Of a DNA stretch of 64,000 nt, positions 49,554-58,231 are shown one piece after another. The position numbers were made by a program, and so were the translations under genes. The first letter of the stretch is position 1; each line of letters opens with the position of its first letter. The notes under the pieces were generated by a model. It saw nothing but the letters and a program-made list of their open reading frames with translations. It had not been told where the DNA came from and did not search any database. The DNA is from Marinobacterium sediminicola (GTDB taxonomy: Bacteria; Pseudomonadota; Gammaproteobacteria; Pseudomonadales; Balneatricaceae), in the NCBI RefSeq assembly GCF_022343685.1, contig NZ_CP092123.1:1054001-1118000 (forward strand), written 5' to 3'.

Positions 49554-50707
49554 TGGCTGAAGCCTATATTGTCGATGCCCTGCGCACGCCCACCGGGCGC
49601 CGCAAGGGCGGGTTGTCCCATGTCCACGCCATCGATCTGGGTGCGCATGTGCTCAAGGCGCTGGTGGCGCGTAACGCCATCCCGGCCGACGCGTATGACG
49701 ACGTCATTTTCGGCTGCGTGGACACCATCGGCTCTCAGGCCGGTGATATCGCCCGGACCAGCTGGCTGGCTGCCGGTCTGCCGCTCAATGTGGCGGGTAC
49801 TACCGTGGACCGCCAGTGCGGTTCGTCACAGCAGGCGCTGCACTTCGCGGCCCAGGCGGTGATGAGCGGCACTCAGGACGTGATCGCCGTGGGCGGTGTT
49901 CAGACCATGACCCAGATTCCGATCTCGGCCGCCATGCTGGCCGGCCAGCCCTACGGCTTCACCACGCCCTTTGCCGAGAGCAAGGGCTGGCAGGCGCGTT
50001 TCGGTGATGCACCGGTGAACCAGTTCTATGCCGCTCAGCGCATCGCGGATCACTGGGGCATCAGCCGCGCCGACATGGAAGCCTTCGCACTGGAAAGTCA
50101 CCGCCGTGCCATTGCGGCGATTGAAGCCGGTCACTTTGACCGCGAGATCGTGCCGCTGGAAGGCGTGACCCGTGACGAGACCCCGCGTCAAACCACGCTG
50201 GAAAAGATGGCTGAGCTGGAGCCGGTGGACCCGACCTATCCGTCGATCACCGCGGCTGTTTCCAGCCAGACCTGTGATGCCTCCGCTGCGCTGCTGGTGG
50301 TGTCGGAAGCTGCGCTCAAGCGTTACAACCTGACGCCGCGCGCCCGCATCCATCACATCAGTGTCTGCGGTGACGATCCCATCTGGCATTTGCGTGCACC
50401 GATCCCGGCTACCGAAGCGGCGATGAAGAAAGCGGGTATGACCCTGGATCAGATCGACCTGGTCGAGATCAACGAAGCCTTTGCGTCCGTGGTGATGTCC
50501 TGGTTGCAGGAGACCGGTTATAGCCATGACAAGACCAACGTCAACGGCGGTGCAATCGCCCTGGGTCACCCGTTGGGTGCCAGCGGTGCGCGTCTGATGA
50601 CCGGTTTGCTGCATGAACTGGAGCGCCGGGGCGGTCGTTACGGTTTGCAGACCATGTGCGAAGGCGGCGGCCAGGCCAATGTGACCATTATCGAACGCTT
50701 AGGTTGA
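49553..50707 (+). CDS. fadA6: Thiolase, FadA6-like
   Basis: This 384-residue thiolase II type protein starts MAEAYIVDALRTPTGRRKGGL. Catalytic Cys in TTVDRQCGSSQQALHFAAQA, NEAFASVVMSW, His in GGAIALGHPLGASGAR and Cys in MCEGGGQANVTIIERLG are all present. FadA6 (Rv3556c), which cleaves beta-ketoadipyl-type CoA esters in HIP breakdown, shares GCVDTIGSQAGDIAR, IPIS.AM and LQTMCEGGG.ANVTIIERL. Start 49553 is preferred over 49550 because homologues start MAEAY or similar; both follow GGGAGG. Last in the ipd-fadE31/32 run. Confidence 0.92.
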   Translation: MAEAYIVDALRTPTGRRKGGLSHVHAIDLGAHVLKALVARNAIPADAYDDVIFGCVDTIGSQAGDIARTSWLAAGLPLNVAGTTVDRQCGSSQQALHFAAQAVMSGTQDVIAVGGVQTMTQIPISAAMLAGQPYGFTTPFAESKGWQARFGDAPVNQFYAAQRIADHWGISRADMEAFALESHRRAIAAIEAGHFDREIVPLEGVTRDETPRQTTLEKMAELEPVDPTYPSITAAVSSQTCDASAALLVVSEAALKRYNLTPRARIHHISVCGDDPIWHLRAPIPATEAAMKKAGMTLDQIDLVEINEAFASVVMSWLQETGYSHDKTNVNGGAIALGHPLGASGARLMTGLLHELERRGGRYGLQTMCEGGGQANVTIIERLG

Positions 50708-50778
50708 TAGCCAACATCCTTTTCTAGCTATCCGTACTTGAATTGACTGACCCGCTGCGGCGGGTCCAGGGGAGAGTT

Positions 50779-51663
50779 ATGTCTATTCTTCAGGGCCGAG
50801 TGGCCATCATTACCGGTGCCGGCGGTGGTTTGGGTGCCGCGCATGCCAAAGTATTTGCCGCCGAAGGCTGTGCCGTTGTTGTCAACGACATCAATGAAGC
50901 TGCGGCTCAGGCTGTAGTTGACGAGATCACCGCAGCCGGTGGCAAGGCGGTGGTCAACACCTCCGACATCACCAACTACGAAGACAGCGCCAACGCTGTC
51001 AAGCAGGCCATCGAGAGCTTCGGTGATCTGCACATTGTGCTGAACAATGCCGGTGTGAACCGCGACCGCATGTTCGCGTCCATGACCGAACAGGAGTGGG
51101 ACACCATCATGGCGGTGCACCTGAAAGGGCACTTCTGCATCTCCTCCCATGCCGTTCACTACTGGCGTGATCAGGTCAAGGCGGGCAAGCAGGTAGCTGC
51201 ACGCATCATCAATACCACCTCCGGTGCGGGCCTGCAGGGCTCCATCGGTCAGTCCAACTACGCTGCTGCCAAGGGCGGTATCGCTGCACTGACGCTGAAC
51301 CAGGCTGCCGAGCTGGGCCGTTACGGCATCACTGCCAATGCGGTTGCGCCGGCGGCGCGTACCGGCATGACGACCGCCGTTGAAGCCATGGCTACCCGTA
51401 TGGCCAAGCCGGAAGACGGCAGCTTCGACTACTGGGCACCGGAAAACGTGTCTTCACTGCTGGCCTGGCTGGCCTCCGAGGAAGCGGGCGATGTCACCGG
51501 CAAGGTGTTCGAGTCCGAAGGCGGTCGCATCTGTATCTGTGACGGCTGGCGCACCACTGAAGGCGTGGACAAGGGCGACCGTTGGGAGCCGTCCGAGCTG
51601 GGTGAAGTGGTCCACAAACTGATTAAAGACGCCGTTCCGGCACAGAAAGTCTGGGGCAGCTGA
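50779..51663 (+). CDS. Short-chain dehydrogenase, 17-beta-HSD4/MFE2-like type
   Basis: This protein has 294 residues from ATG 50779 (GGGGAGAG upstream), preferred to 50743. TGAGGGLGAAHA, NNAGVNRDRMF, INTTSGAGLQGSIGQSNYAAAKGGIAALT and the long C-terminal stretch ending in VTGKVFESEGGRICICDGWRTTEG match the 3-hydroxyacyl-CoA dehydrogenase unit of multifunctional enzyme 2 (17-beta-HSD4). Such SDRs oxidise (R)-3-hydroxyacyl-CoA. A 70-bp gap before it may hold an operon-internal promoter. Partner of the (R)-hydratase encoded at 52472. Confidence 0.9.
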   Translation: MSILQGRVAIITGAGGGLGAAHAKVFAAEGCAVVVNDINEAAAQAVVDEITAAGGKAVVNTSDITNYEDSANAVKQAIESFGDLHIVLNNAGVNRDRMFASMTEQEWDTIMAVHLKGHFCISSHAVHYWRDQVKAGKQVAARIINTTSGAGLQGSIGQSNYAAAKGGIAALTLNQAAELGRYGITANAVAPAARTGMTTAVEAMATRMAKPEDGSFDYWAPENVSSLLAWLASEEAGDVTGKVFESEGGRICICDGWRTTEGVDKGDRWEPSELGEVVHKLIKDAVPAQKVWGS

Positions 51664-51674
51664 GGAGAACGCAC

Positions 51675-52460
51675 ATGAGCACTATTCCGAAATACGTTGA
51701 AGGTCACGGTCTGCTCAAGGGCAAGTCCGTGCTGATTACAGCTGCTGCTGGGGCGGGCATCGGTTTTTCGGCCGCCAAGCGTGCTGCCGAAGAGGGCTGT
51801 CGTGCGCTGATGATCTCCGACATCCATCCGCGTCGTCTGGAAGAGGCGGTCGCGGCGCTGAAGCAGGAGACCGGCCTGAACGAAGTCTACGGCCAGCTGT
51901 GTAACGTCACCGTGGAAGAAGAAGTCCAGGCACTGGTTGCCGCTGCCGAGGAGCAGCTGGGCGGTGTCGATGTACTGATCAACAACGCTGGTCTCGGCGG
52001 TCAGAAGACCGTGGTCGAGATGAGCGACGAAGAGTGGCACCGGGTGCTGGATATCACCCTGACCGGCACCTTCCGCATGACCCGCGCCATGCTGCCGCAC
52101 ATGCAGGCACGCGGCGCCGGTGCCATCGTCAACAACGCCTCGGTACTGGGCTGGCGTGCGCAGAAGGAACAGGCGCATTACGCCGCGGCCAAGGCCGGGG
52201 TGATGGCGCTGACCCGCTGCAGTGCACTGGAAGCCGCCGAGCATGGCGTGCGCATCAATGCGGTGTCACCGTCGATCGCGCTGCATGATTTCCTCAAGAA
52301 AGCCTCCAGCGAAGAGCTGCTGGCGCAGCTGGCCAGCCGCGAAGCCTTTGGTCGTGCGGCCGAGGTCTGGGAAGTGGCCAACGTGATGATGTTCCTGGCC
52401 AGCGATTACTCGTCCTACATGACCGGTGAAGTGCTCTCGGTCAGCTCTCAGCACGCCTAA
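51675..52460 (+). CDS. ipdF: IpdF-like SDR (5-oxo group reductase of HIP-CoA)
   Basis: This 261-residue SDR has an atypical glycine motif (TAAAGAGIGFSAAKRA), NNAGLGGQ, IVNNASVLGWRAQKEQAHYAAAKAGVMALTRCSALEAAEHG, INAVSPSIA.H.FL and FLASDYSSYMTGEVLSVSSQH. These segments agree nearly word for word with mycobacterial IpdF (Rv3559c), which reduces the C-5 keto group of 5-oxo HIP-CoA derivatives before FadE30. The FadE30-like gene is at 8636, so the step and its successor are at opposite ends of the island. High-confidence orthologue call. Confidence 0.93.
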   Translation: MSTIPKYVEGHGLLKGKSVLITAAAGAGIGFSAAKRAAEEGCRALMISDIHPRRLEEAVAALKQETGLNEVYGQLCNVTVEEEVQALVAAAEEQLGGVDVLINNAGLGGQKTVVEMSDEEWHRVLDITLTGTFRMTRAMLPHMQARGAGAIVNNASVLGWRAQKEQAHYAAAKAGVMALTRCSALEAAEHGVRINAVSPSIALHDFLKKASSEELLAQLASREAFGRAAEVWEVANVMMFLASDYSSYMTGEVLSVSSQHA

Positions 52461-52471
52461 GGAGATTGATG

Positions 52472-52942
52472 ATGGCAAACCAGACATTCAGCAGCGCCGA
52501 GTCGCTGCTGGCCGCCGAAGGGATGGATCTGGGCTGCAGCGAGTGGCTGGAGATCACCCAGGAGCGGATCAATCTCTTTGCCGAGGCGACCGGTGACCAC
52601 CAGTGGATCCATGTCGATCCGGTGAAAGCCGCCGAAGGTCCCTTCGGCAAATGCATCGCCCACGGCTATCTGACTCTGTCGCTGGTGAACCTGTTTCTGC
52701 CGCAGTTGATGGCCGTGGAAAACCTGCAGATGGGCGTCAACTACGGCTGCGACAAGGTGCGCTTCCCGGCGGCGGTGCCGGTGGGCAGTCGCATCCGTGG
52801 CCGCGGTGAAGTGATCGCCGTGGAAGCGATCAAACAGGCGGTGCAGGCCACCGTGCGCGTGACCGTCGAGATCGAAGGCAGTGACCGTCCGGGTTGCGTC
52901 ATCGACACCATCAGCCGTTACACCTTCAATCCGGCTCAGTAA
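52472..52942 (+). CDS. MaoC family (R)-specific enoyl-CoA hydratase
   Basis: This protein has 156 residues from ATG 52472 (AAGGAG 7 bp upstream; 52469 also possible). Single hot-dog domain with the hydratase motif [34 protein letters not shown] (Asp and His present) and the family stretch [22 protein letters not shown]. It hydrates trans-2-enoyl-CoA to the (R)-3-hydroxyacyl-CoA, which suits the 17-beta-HSD4-type SDR encoded at 50779. Same operon as IpdF and the next thiolase. Confidence 0.9.
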   Translation: MANQTFSSAESLLAAEGMDLGCSEWLEITQERINLFAEATGDHQWIHVDPVKAAEGPFGKCIAHGYLTLSLVNLFLPQLMAVENLQMGVNYGCDKVRFPAAVPVGSRIRGRGEVIAVEAIKQAVQATVRVTVEIEGSDRPGCVIDTISRYTFNPAQ

Positions 52943-52953
52943 GGAGAATCGAG

Positions 52954-54159
52954 ATGAGCGAAGCAGTCATTGTATCCACGGCGCGTACCGCGCTGACCAA
53001 GTCGTTCCGCGGCTCCTTCAACGATACCGAAGCCCCGGTGCTGGGTGGCCATGTGGTCCGTGCTGTTGTTGAGCGCGCCGGTATCGAACCGGAAGCGGTG
53101 GAAGACGTGATCATGGGCGCGGCGGTGCAGCAGGGCACCCAGGCCTACAACATCGGCCGTCTGTGCGCGTACACCGGCGGTCTGCCGGATACGGTGCCGG
53201 GGATGGCGCTGGACCGCATGTGTGCCTCCGGTCTGATGACCATCGGGGTGGCGGCCAAGAGCATTATGGCCGGTGAAATGAACGTGGCCATCGCCGGTGG
53301 CGTCGAGTCGCTGTCACTGACCCAGACCAAGCACAAGAATACCTATCGCGCCCAGTCCGAGGCGGTGAAGGAAGTGGTGCCCAGCGCCTACATTCCGATG
53401 ATCGAAACCGCCGAGATCGTGGCCGAGCGTTATGGCATCAGCCGTGAGGAACAGGATCGTTATGCCCTGCAGAGCCAGCAGCGCACCGCTGCCGCGCAGG
53501 AAGCGGGTCTGTTCGATGACGAGATCGTACCGCTGACGGCTCAGCAGCTGGTGTTCGATGCCGACCGCAAGCCGGCCGGTCATAAGGAAGTGGTGGCGGA
53601 TCGTGACGAGTGCAACCGTCCGCAAACGACCTACGAAAGCCTGGCCGGACTGGCGCCGGTGTGGAAGGACGGTCAGTGGATCGTGGAAGGCAAGCATGTC
53701 ACCGCCGGTAACGCGTCCCAGTTCTCCGACGGTGCCTCCGCTGCCTTGCTGATGAGCCGTGAAGAAGCGGATCGCCGTGGTATCGCGCCGCTGGGCATCT
53801 ACAAGGGCATCGCCGTGGCCGGCTGCAAGCCGGAAGAGATGGGTATCGGCCCGGTCTATGCCATTCCCAAGCTGCTGGAGCGCTTCAACCTTAAAGTGGA
53901 CGATGTGGGTTTGTGGGAGATCAACGAAGCTTTTGCCAGTCAGGTGCTGTACTGCCGCGACAAGCTGGGCATCCCCAATGATCGCCTGAACGTGAATGGT
54001 GGGGCCATCTCCATCGGCCATCCGTTCGGCATGTCCGGCGCGCGCATGGTGGGTCATGCGTTGATCGAAGGCCGTCGTCGTGGCGTCAAGTATGTCGTCA
54101 TCGCCATGTGCATCGGTGGTGGCATGGGCGCAGCGGGCCTGTTCGAAGTCTGCCCCTGA
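52954..54159 (+). CDS. Thiolase (acetyl-CoA acyltransferase family)
   Basis: This protein has 401 residues from ATG 52954 (AAGGAGAA upstream); the longer reading from 52894 overlaps maoC. Catalytic Cys in [35 protein letters not shown], His in [29 protein letters not shown] and Cys in [15 protein letters not shown] form the complete thiolase active site. Second thiolase in the operon after the FadA6-like one; probably cleaves a further 3-ketoacyl-CoA. FadA5-like alignment is possible but not distinctive. Confidence 0.9.
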   Translation: MSEAVIVSTARTALTKSFRGSFNDTEAPVLGGHVVRAVVERAGIEPEAVEDVIMGAAVQQGTQAYNIGRLCAYTGGLPDTVPGMALDRMCASGLMTIGVAAKSIMAGEMNVAIAGGVESLSLTQTKHKNTYRAQSEAVKEVVPSAYIPMIETAEIVAERYGISREEQDRYALQSQQRTAAAQEAGLFDDEIVPLTAQQLVFDADRKPAGHKEVVADRDECNRPQTTYESLAGLAPVWKDGQWIVEGKHVTAGNASQFSDGASAALLMSREEADRRGIAPLGIYKGIAVAGCKPEEMGIGPVYAIPKLLERFNLKVDDVGLWEINEAFASQVLYCRDKLGIPNDRLNVNGGAISIGHPFGMSGARMVGHALIEGRRRGVKYVVIAMCIGGGMGAAGLFEVCP

Positions 54160-54223
54160 TCGACAGCATAGGCGTCCTGCGGGGCGCCCTGTCTTGAAAA
54201 CGCTCTGATACAAGGACAAGAAC

Positions 54224-54979
54224 ATGAGCCAGAAATTGTTTGAACTTGAAGGCCTGGTGGCACTGGTGACCGGTGCCGGCCAGGGAATGGGGCTGGGTGT
54301 TGCCCGTGCGCTGGCGACTCAGGGGGCCAAGGTCGTGATCAACGACTATTACGCCGAGCGTGCCGAGAACGCCGTGGCTCAGCTGCGTGAAGAAGGCTTT
54401 GACGTCTGCGCTGCACCGGGTGATATCACTGATGCCGAGGTACGTGAAAGCATCGTGGCCACCGCCGAACGCGAGTACGGGCCGGTCAGTATTCTGGTTA
54501 ATAACGCCGGTGTCCCGCCGGGCATGCCGGATTCATTGCGTCACTTCAAGGATCTGGCCGACGAGGATTTTGAGCGCCAGCTGGACCTCAACCTGCGCGC
54601 CATTCTGGGTCTGACCCGCCGTGTCGTTGATGGCATGGTGGAGCAGGGCTTTGGTCGCATCATCATTATCAGTTCCGAATCCTGGCGTCAGGGCTTGCAG
54701 TTTGGCCTGACCAACTATGCGGCTGCCAAGTCGGCTGCGCTGGGTTTCATGCGTCATCTGGCCCATGAGGTTGGACGCAAGGGCATCACGGCCAATGCAG
54801 TATCGCTGGGCACGATGAACAACTTCGGTGACTATGCCGAGTATGCCAAGGCGACTGCCGTGGGTCGTACCGGAACACCGGAAGACGTGGGTGCTGCGGT
54901 GGCCTATCTGGCGTCGCGTGAGGCCTCCTGGATGTCGGGTCAGGTGCTGCCGCTCAACGGTGGTTCCATCACCTCCTGA
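54224..54979 (+). CDS. Short-chain dehydrogenase, paralogue of the SDR at 13953
   Basis: This 251-residue SDR has TGAGQGMGLGVARALA, NNAGVPPGM, IIISSESWRQG, YAAAKSAA, SLGTMNNFG and MSGQVLPLNGGS. It shares the SESWR and SLGTMNN signatures with the SDR at 13953-14705, marking a recent duplication of an island gene. It sits 64 bp after the thiolase and just before the TetR gene, in the same direction. Substrate unknown; probably a ring-keto or hydroxyl group. Confidence 0.88.
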   Translation: MSQKLFELEGLVALVTGAGQGMGLGVARALATQGAKVVINDYYAERAENAVAQLREEGFDVCAAPGDITDAEVRESIVATAEREYGPVSILVNNAGVPPGMPDSLRHFKDLADEDFERQLDLNLRAILGLTRRVVDGMVEQGFGRIIIISSESWRQGLQFGLTNYAAAKSAALGFMRHLAHEVGRKGITANAVSLGTMNNFGDYAEYAKATAVGRTGTPEDVGAAVAYLASREASWMSGQVLPLNGGSITS

Positions 54980-54991
54980 GGTAAGTGTGTC

Positions 54992-55645
54992 ATGCGTCGT
55001 ACCCGCGAAGAAGCTGAAGCCACGCGCCTGGCCATCATGGAGAAGGGCCTTGAGCTGTTTTCCGAACAGGGCGTGGCGGCGACCCGGTTGAGTGATATTG
55101 CCCGGGAAGCCGGCTTCACCCGCGGGGCGATCTACTGGCACTTCAAGAACAAGTGGGATCTGTTCGAGGCAATCAGCGAACACTATTCCCGGCCCTTCAA
55201 GGCGCTCAGCGATGCCTGCCTGTCCGATCAGGAACAGGACCCGCTGGGCAAGCTGCGTCAGCTGCTGGTGACGCTGCTCAGCCGGATCGAGCATGACGCC
55301 AGCTTCCGACGGATGATGCTGATGTTCATCCGTGAAAGCTCCGGCATGGGCGAGCGCGAGGTGTCCGACCCCGTGGCGGCCTTCATGCACTATCAGCACC
55401 AGCGCAGGCTGAGTGTGATCCGCAATGCAATCCGGCGGGGGCAGCTGCCCGTCAACATCGATCCCGAGGCCGCATCCTGGCTGATCAAGGCGATGATTGA
55501 CGGCTTCGTGACCAGCTGGCTGCAGCGGGCCGATTTTTTTTCGATTTCAAGTAATGCAGACGTGTTTGTGGATACGGTGATCGCCAGTCTGAGTGCGTTA
55601 CAGCCTGTTCCCGACTCTGTCGATGATGAGGTATGTGAAGTATGA
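54992..55645 (+). CDS. TetR/AcrR family transcriptional regulator
   Basis: This 217-residue protein has an N-terminal HTH (residues ~10-60; LFSEQGVAATRLSDIAREAGFTRGAIYWHFKNKWDLFEAI) typical of the AcrR/TtgR group, and a C-terminal ligand-binding domain with WLIKAMIDGFVTSWLQRADFF. It starts 12 bp after the SDR stop and overlaps the ETF-QO gene by 4 bp. Being in the same transcript as the catabolic genes suggests autoregulated control, and it is a candidate binder of the 18-bp palindromic element. Ligand unknown. Confidence 0.92.
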   Translation: MRRTREEAEATRLAIMEKGLELFSEQGVAATRLSDIAREAGFTRGAIYWHFKNKWDLFEAISEHYSRPFKALSDACLSDQEQDPLGKLRQLLVTLLSRIEHDASFRRMMLMFIRESSGMGEREVSDPVAAFMHYQHQRRLSVIRNAIRRGQLPVNIDPEAASWLIKAMIDGFVTSWLQRADFFSISSNADVFVDTVIASLSALQPVPDSVDDEVCEV

Positions 55646-57294
55646 GTCGTGAATCGATGGAATTTGATGTGGTCATCGTGGGGGCCGGCCCTGCCGGTCT
55701 GTCCGCGGCCTGCCGCCTGATGCAGCTGGCGCAGTCCAACGAGCAGGAACTGACCGTCTGTGTGGTTGAAAAGGGCTCTGAAGTGGGGGCCCATATTTTG
55801 TCCGGCGCGGTGATGGAAACCAGGGCGCTGGATGAGCTTTTTCCCGACTGGAAAGAGCTGGGGGCACCGCTGAATACGGCGGTGACCGCCGACCGTGTGG
55901 TGATGCTCAAGGATGCCGAACGCGTGACCGCGTTGCCCAATGCGCTGGTGCCCAAGCCGATGCACAATGACGGCAACTACATCGTCAGCCTGGGCAATGT
56001 CTGTCGCTGGCTGGCGGAGCAGGCCGAGGGGTTGGGCGTGGGGGTGTTCCCGGGCTTTGCCGCTGCCGAGGTGCTCTATCACGAGGATGGCAGCGTTAAA
56101 GGAATCGCCACCGGCGATATGGGCGTGACCGCCGCGGGTGAGCAGGGCCCCAACTACATGCCGGGCATGGAGTTGCATGCCAAATACACCCTGTTTACTG
56201 AAGGCTGTCGAGGGCATCTGGGCAAACAGCTGATCAGCCGCTTCAAGCTGGATCAGGATGCGGACCCCCAGCACTACGGTATCGGCATCAAGGAGCTCTG
56301 GGACATCGACCCGGCGAAGCATCAGCCCGGTCTGGTGGTGCACGGTTCCGGCTGGCCGCTGACCGAATCCGGCGCCAGTGGCGGTTTCTTCCTCTACCAC
56401 ACCGATGACCACCAGGTGGTGGTGGGTCTGATCACCGACCTGAACTATGCCAACCCCTGGCTGAGCCCGTTTGACGAGTTCCAGCGCATGAAGCACCACC
56501 CCGAGATCAGCCGCGTGCTGGCGGGTGGCAAGCGTGTGTCCTATGGCGCCCGTGCCATCGCCAAGGGCGGCTTCAATGCACTGCCGAAGATGACCATGCC
56601 CGGTGCGCTGCTGCTGGGCTGTGATGCCGGAACGCTGAACTTCAGCAAGATCAAGGGTACGCATACCGCGATGAAATCCGGCATGCTGGCCGCGGAAGCG
56701 GTGGCCGAAGCCCTGCTGGCCGGTGATGAGGGAGGGCGTGATCTGTCCGCTTTCACCGATGCGTTCAAGGCGTCCTGGCTGTACGACGAGCTCTACCGCT
56801 CGCGCAATTTCGGTCCGGCGATGCACAAACTGGGCACCTGGCTGGGCGGTGCGTTCAACTATGTGGATCAGAACTGGTTTGGCGGCAAGATTCCGGTCAC
56901 GCTGCATGACACCGAACATGATTACGCCCAGCTGAAACCGGCGGACCAGTCCCCGAAGATCGACTATCCCAAACCGGATGGCGTGCTCTCCTTCGACAAG
57001 CCCTCATCGGTATTCCTGTCCAATACCAACCATGAGGAAGACCAGCCCTGCCATCTGCAGCTGAAGGATGCCCGCATCCCGATCAGCCAGAACCTGCCGA
57101 TGTTTGCCGAACCGGCACAGCGCTTCTGCCCGGCGGGGGTATATGAAGTGGTGGAGGGTGAAAACGGACCCCAGTTCCAGATCAACGGCCAGAACTGCGT
57201 TCACTGCAAGACCTGCGACATCAAGGACCCGGCCCAGAACATCACCTGGGTGGTGCCGGAAGGAGCGGGGGGGCCGAACTATCCGAACATGTAA
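55642..57294 (+). CDS. etfD: Electron transfer flavoprotein-ubiquinone oxidoreductase
   Basis: This 550-residue protein has an N-terminal FAD motif DVVIVGAGPAGLSAACRL, the membrane-associated quinone-binding region with GGFFLYHTDDHQVVVGLITDLNYANPW, LLGCDAGTLNFSKIKGTHTAMKSGMLAAE, and a C-terminal 4Fe-4S ferredoxin module (RFCPAGVYE and NCVHCKTCDIKDP, four Cys). It passes electrons from reduced ETF into the quinone pool. With etfBA at the left end it completes the path for the island's acyl-CoA dehydrogenases. It overlaps the TetR gene and is closed by a terminator. Confidence 0.95.
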   Translation: MSRESMEFDVVIVGAGPAGLSAACRLMQLAQSNEQELTVCVVEKGSEVGAHILSGAVMETRALDELFPDWKELGAPLNTAVTADRVVMLKDAERVTALPNALVPKPMHNDGNYIVSLGNVCRWLAEQAEGLGVGVFPGFAAAEVLYHEDGSVKGIATGDMGVTAAGEQGPNYMPGMELHAKYTLFTEGCRGHLGKQLISRFKLDQDADPQHYGIGIKELWDIDPAKHQPGLVVHGSGWPLTESGASGGFFLYHTDDHQVVVGLITDLNYANPWLSPFDEFQRMKHHPEISRVLAGGKRVSYGARAIAKGGFNALPKMTMPGALLLGCDAGTLNFSKIKGTHTAMKSGMLAAEAVAEALLAGDEGGRDLSAFTDAFKASWLYDELYRSRNFGPAMHKLGTWLGGAFNYVDQNWFGGKIPVTLHDTEHDYAQLKPADQSPKIDYPKPDGVLSFDKPSSVFLSNTNHEEDQPCHLQLKDARIPISQNLPMFAEPAQRFCPAGVYEVVEGENGPQFQINGQNCVHCKTCDIKDPAQNITWVVPEGAGGPNYPNM

Positions 57295-57304
57295 ACGATT
57301 CTCA

Positions 57305-57328
57305 GGGGTGCCTTTTGGCACCCCTTTT
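57305..57328 (+). terminator. Rho-independent terminator at the end of the catabolic island
   Basis: GGGGTGCC (57305-57312), a TTTT loop, GGCACCCC (57317-57324), then TTTT (57325-57328). It marks the right border of the island's last transcript, before the dcw cluster promoter region. Confidence 0.9.
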
Positions 57329-57669
57329 CGTTTCCTGCTGTCCACTGAGACGCTGATGCAGCCGTTATTTGGGACTCCTTTTTTATTTCCAGAAAATCCC
57401 ATTATGAATATTCTGGTGTATGCTCCTTCGTCCCGTCAGAGGTAGAGCTTTTAAACGATTGATTTAATGCGATGAGATGCCCGTCTTCGTTTAAAACAGC
57501 CATTGTTACATTAGTGAAAATCATGTTGTTCCACTCTGTTACACTCCTCCCCCCTGCATGATTCATGATGTCTGCCTTTCTATCTAATACATTGTTAATA
57601 AAGAATATTTTTTATTGATTGGTTTGTGATTTCGGCGCTGCTTAATTGTCACCCGGACTTTACATCACC

Positions 57670-57698
57670 TTGCATCTACTGTGCTTACTACCTATAGT
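57670..57698 (+). promoter_or_regulatory. Probable sigma-70 promoter of the dcw cluster (Pmra)
   Basis: TTGCAT (57670-57675) and TATAGT (57693-57698) are 17 bp apart, the optimal spacing. The predicted start of transcription (around 57705) lies directly at the first MraZ box, so MraZ binding would block it. Confidence 0.7.
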
Positions 57699-57707
57699 GT
57701 CGCCTAG

Positions 57708-57741
57708 TGGGAAAAAGTGGATAAAAGTGGGTAATTTTGGG
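57708..57741 (+). promoter_or_regulatory. MraZ-binding repeats (four TGGG/TGGA boxes, 10-bp period)
   Basis: TGGG (57708), TGGA (57718), TGGG (57728) and TGGG (57738) start exactly 10 bp apart; another TGGG is at 57750. Repeated TGGGN boxes with 5-bp spacers are the known MraZ operator in E. coli and other bacteria. Autoregulation is expected. Confidence 0.82.
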
Positions 57742-57757
57742 TGCTGCGGTGGGAATA

Positions 57758-58210
57758 ATGTTCCGCGGAGTGAATCCGATCAATCTCGATGCCAAAGGCC
57801 GTATGGCCCTGCCGGCTCGCTATCGCGATTCGGTGCGGGAGCATTGTGGCGGTAAAATGGTCGTCACGATTGATACTGAAGATCGGTGCCTGCTGCTTTA
57901 CCCACAGCCCGAATGGGATGAAATCCAGGCCAAGATCGATGCGTTACCCAGTTTCAACAAGGCGGTACGGCGTATCCAGCGATTGCTGACCGGGCATGCG
58001 ACGGACCTGGAGCTGGATGCGAATGGACGCATGTTATTGCCGGCACCTTTGCGTGACTACGCCAGGCTCGACAAGAAGGTCGTTTTGCTTGGTCAGGGGA
58101 ATAAATTCGAAATCTGGAGTGAAGAGCTCTGGAACAGCACGCGCGATGAGTATCTGCAGGTGGACGATGAAGATGATATCCCGCCTGAATTGCAGAGCCT
58201 TTCGCTTTAA
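57758..58210 (+). CDS. mraZ: Transcriptional regulator/division protein MraZ
   Basis: This protein has 150 residues from ATG 57758 (MFRGVNPINLDAKGRMALPARYRDSV), the usual MraZ start. A longer reading from TTG 57737 crosses the boxes and is rejected. Two SpoVT/AbrB-like halves each have a D-x-K-G-R or D-x-N-G-R motif (NLDAKGRMALPA and ELDANGRMLLPAPL). MraZ forms a ring that binds the repeats in its own promoter and represses the dcw cluster. First gene of the cluster. Confidence 0.96.
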   Translation: MFRGVNPINLDAKGRMALPARYRDSVREHCGGKMVVTIDTEDRCLLLYPQPEWDEIQAKIDALPSFNKAVRRIQRLLTGHATDLELDANGRMLLPAPLRDYARLDKKVVLLGQGNKFEIWSEELWNSTRDEYLQVDDEDDIPPELQSLSL

Positions 58211-58231
58211 CGGACATAACGACGGATCAAC

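Larger units (their letters stand above)
57295..57757. other. Intergenic region between ETF-QO and mraZ
   Basis: These 463 bp hold the ETF-QO terminator, an A/T-rich middle with no gene I recognise (57330-57660), then the dcw promoter and MraZ boxes described separately. Confidence 0.6.

Noticed and set aside
55393-56919. 508-codon open frame antisense to the TetR and ETF-QO genes
   Set aside because: The opposite strand encodes a complete ETF-QO with all motifs; the antisense product has no family features.
57737-57757. Upstream TTG start for mraZ adding seven residues
   Set aside because: It lies inside the MraZ boxes and homologues start at MFRG; ATG 57758 is the proper start.
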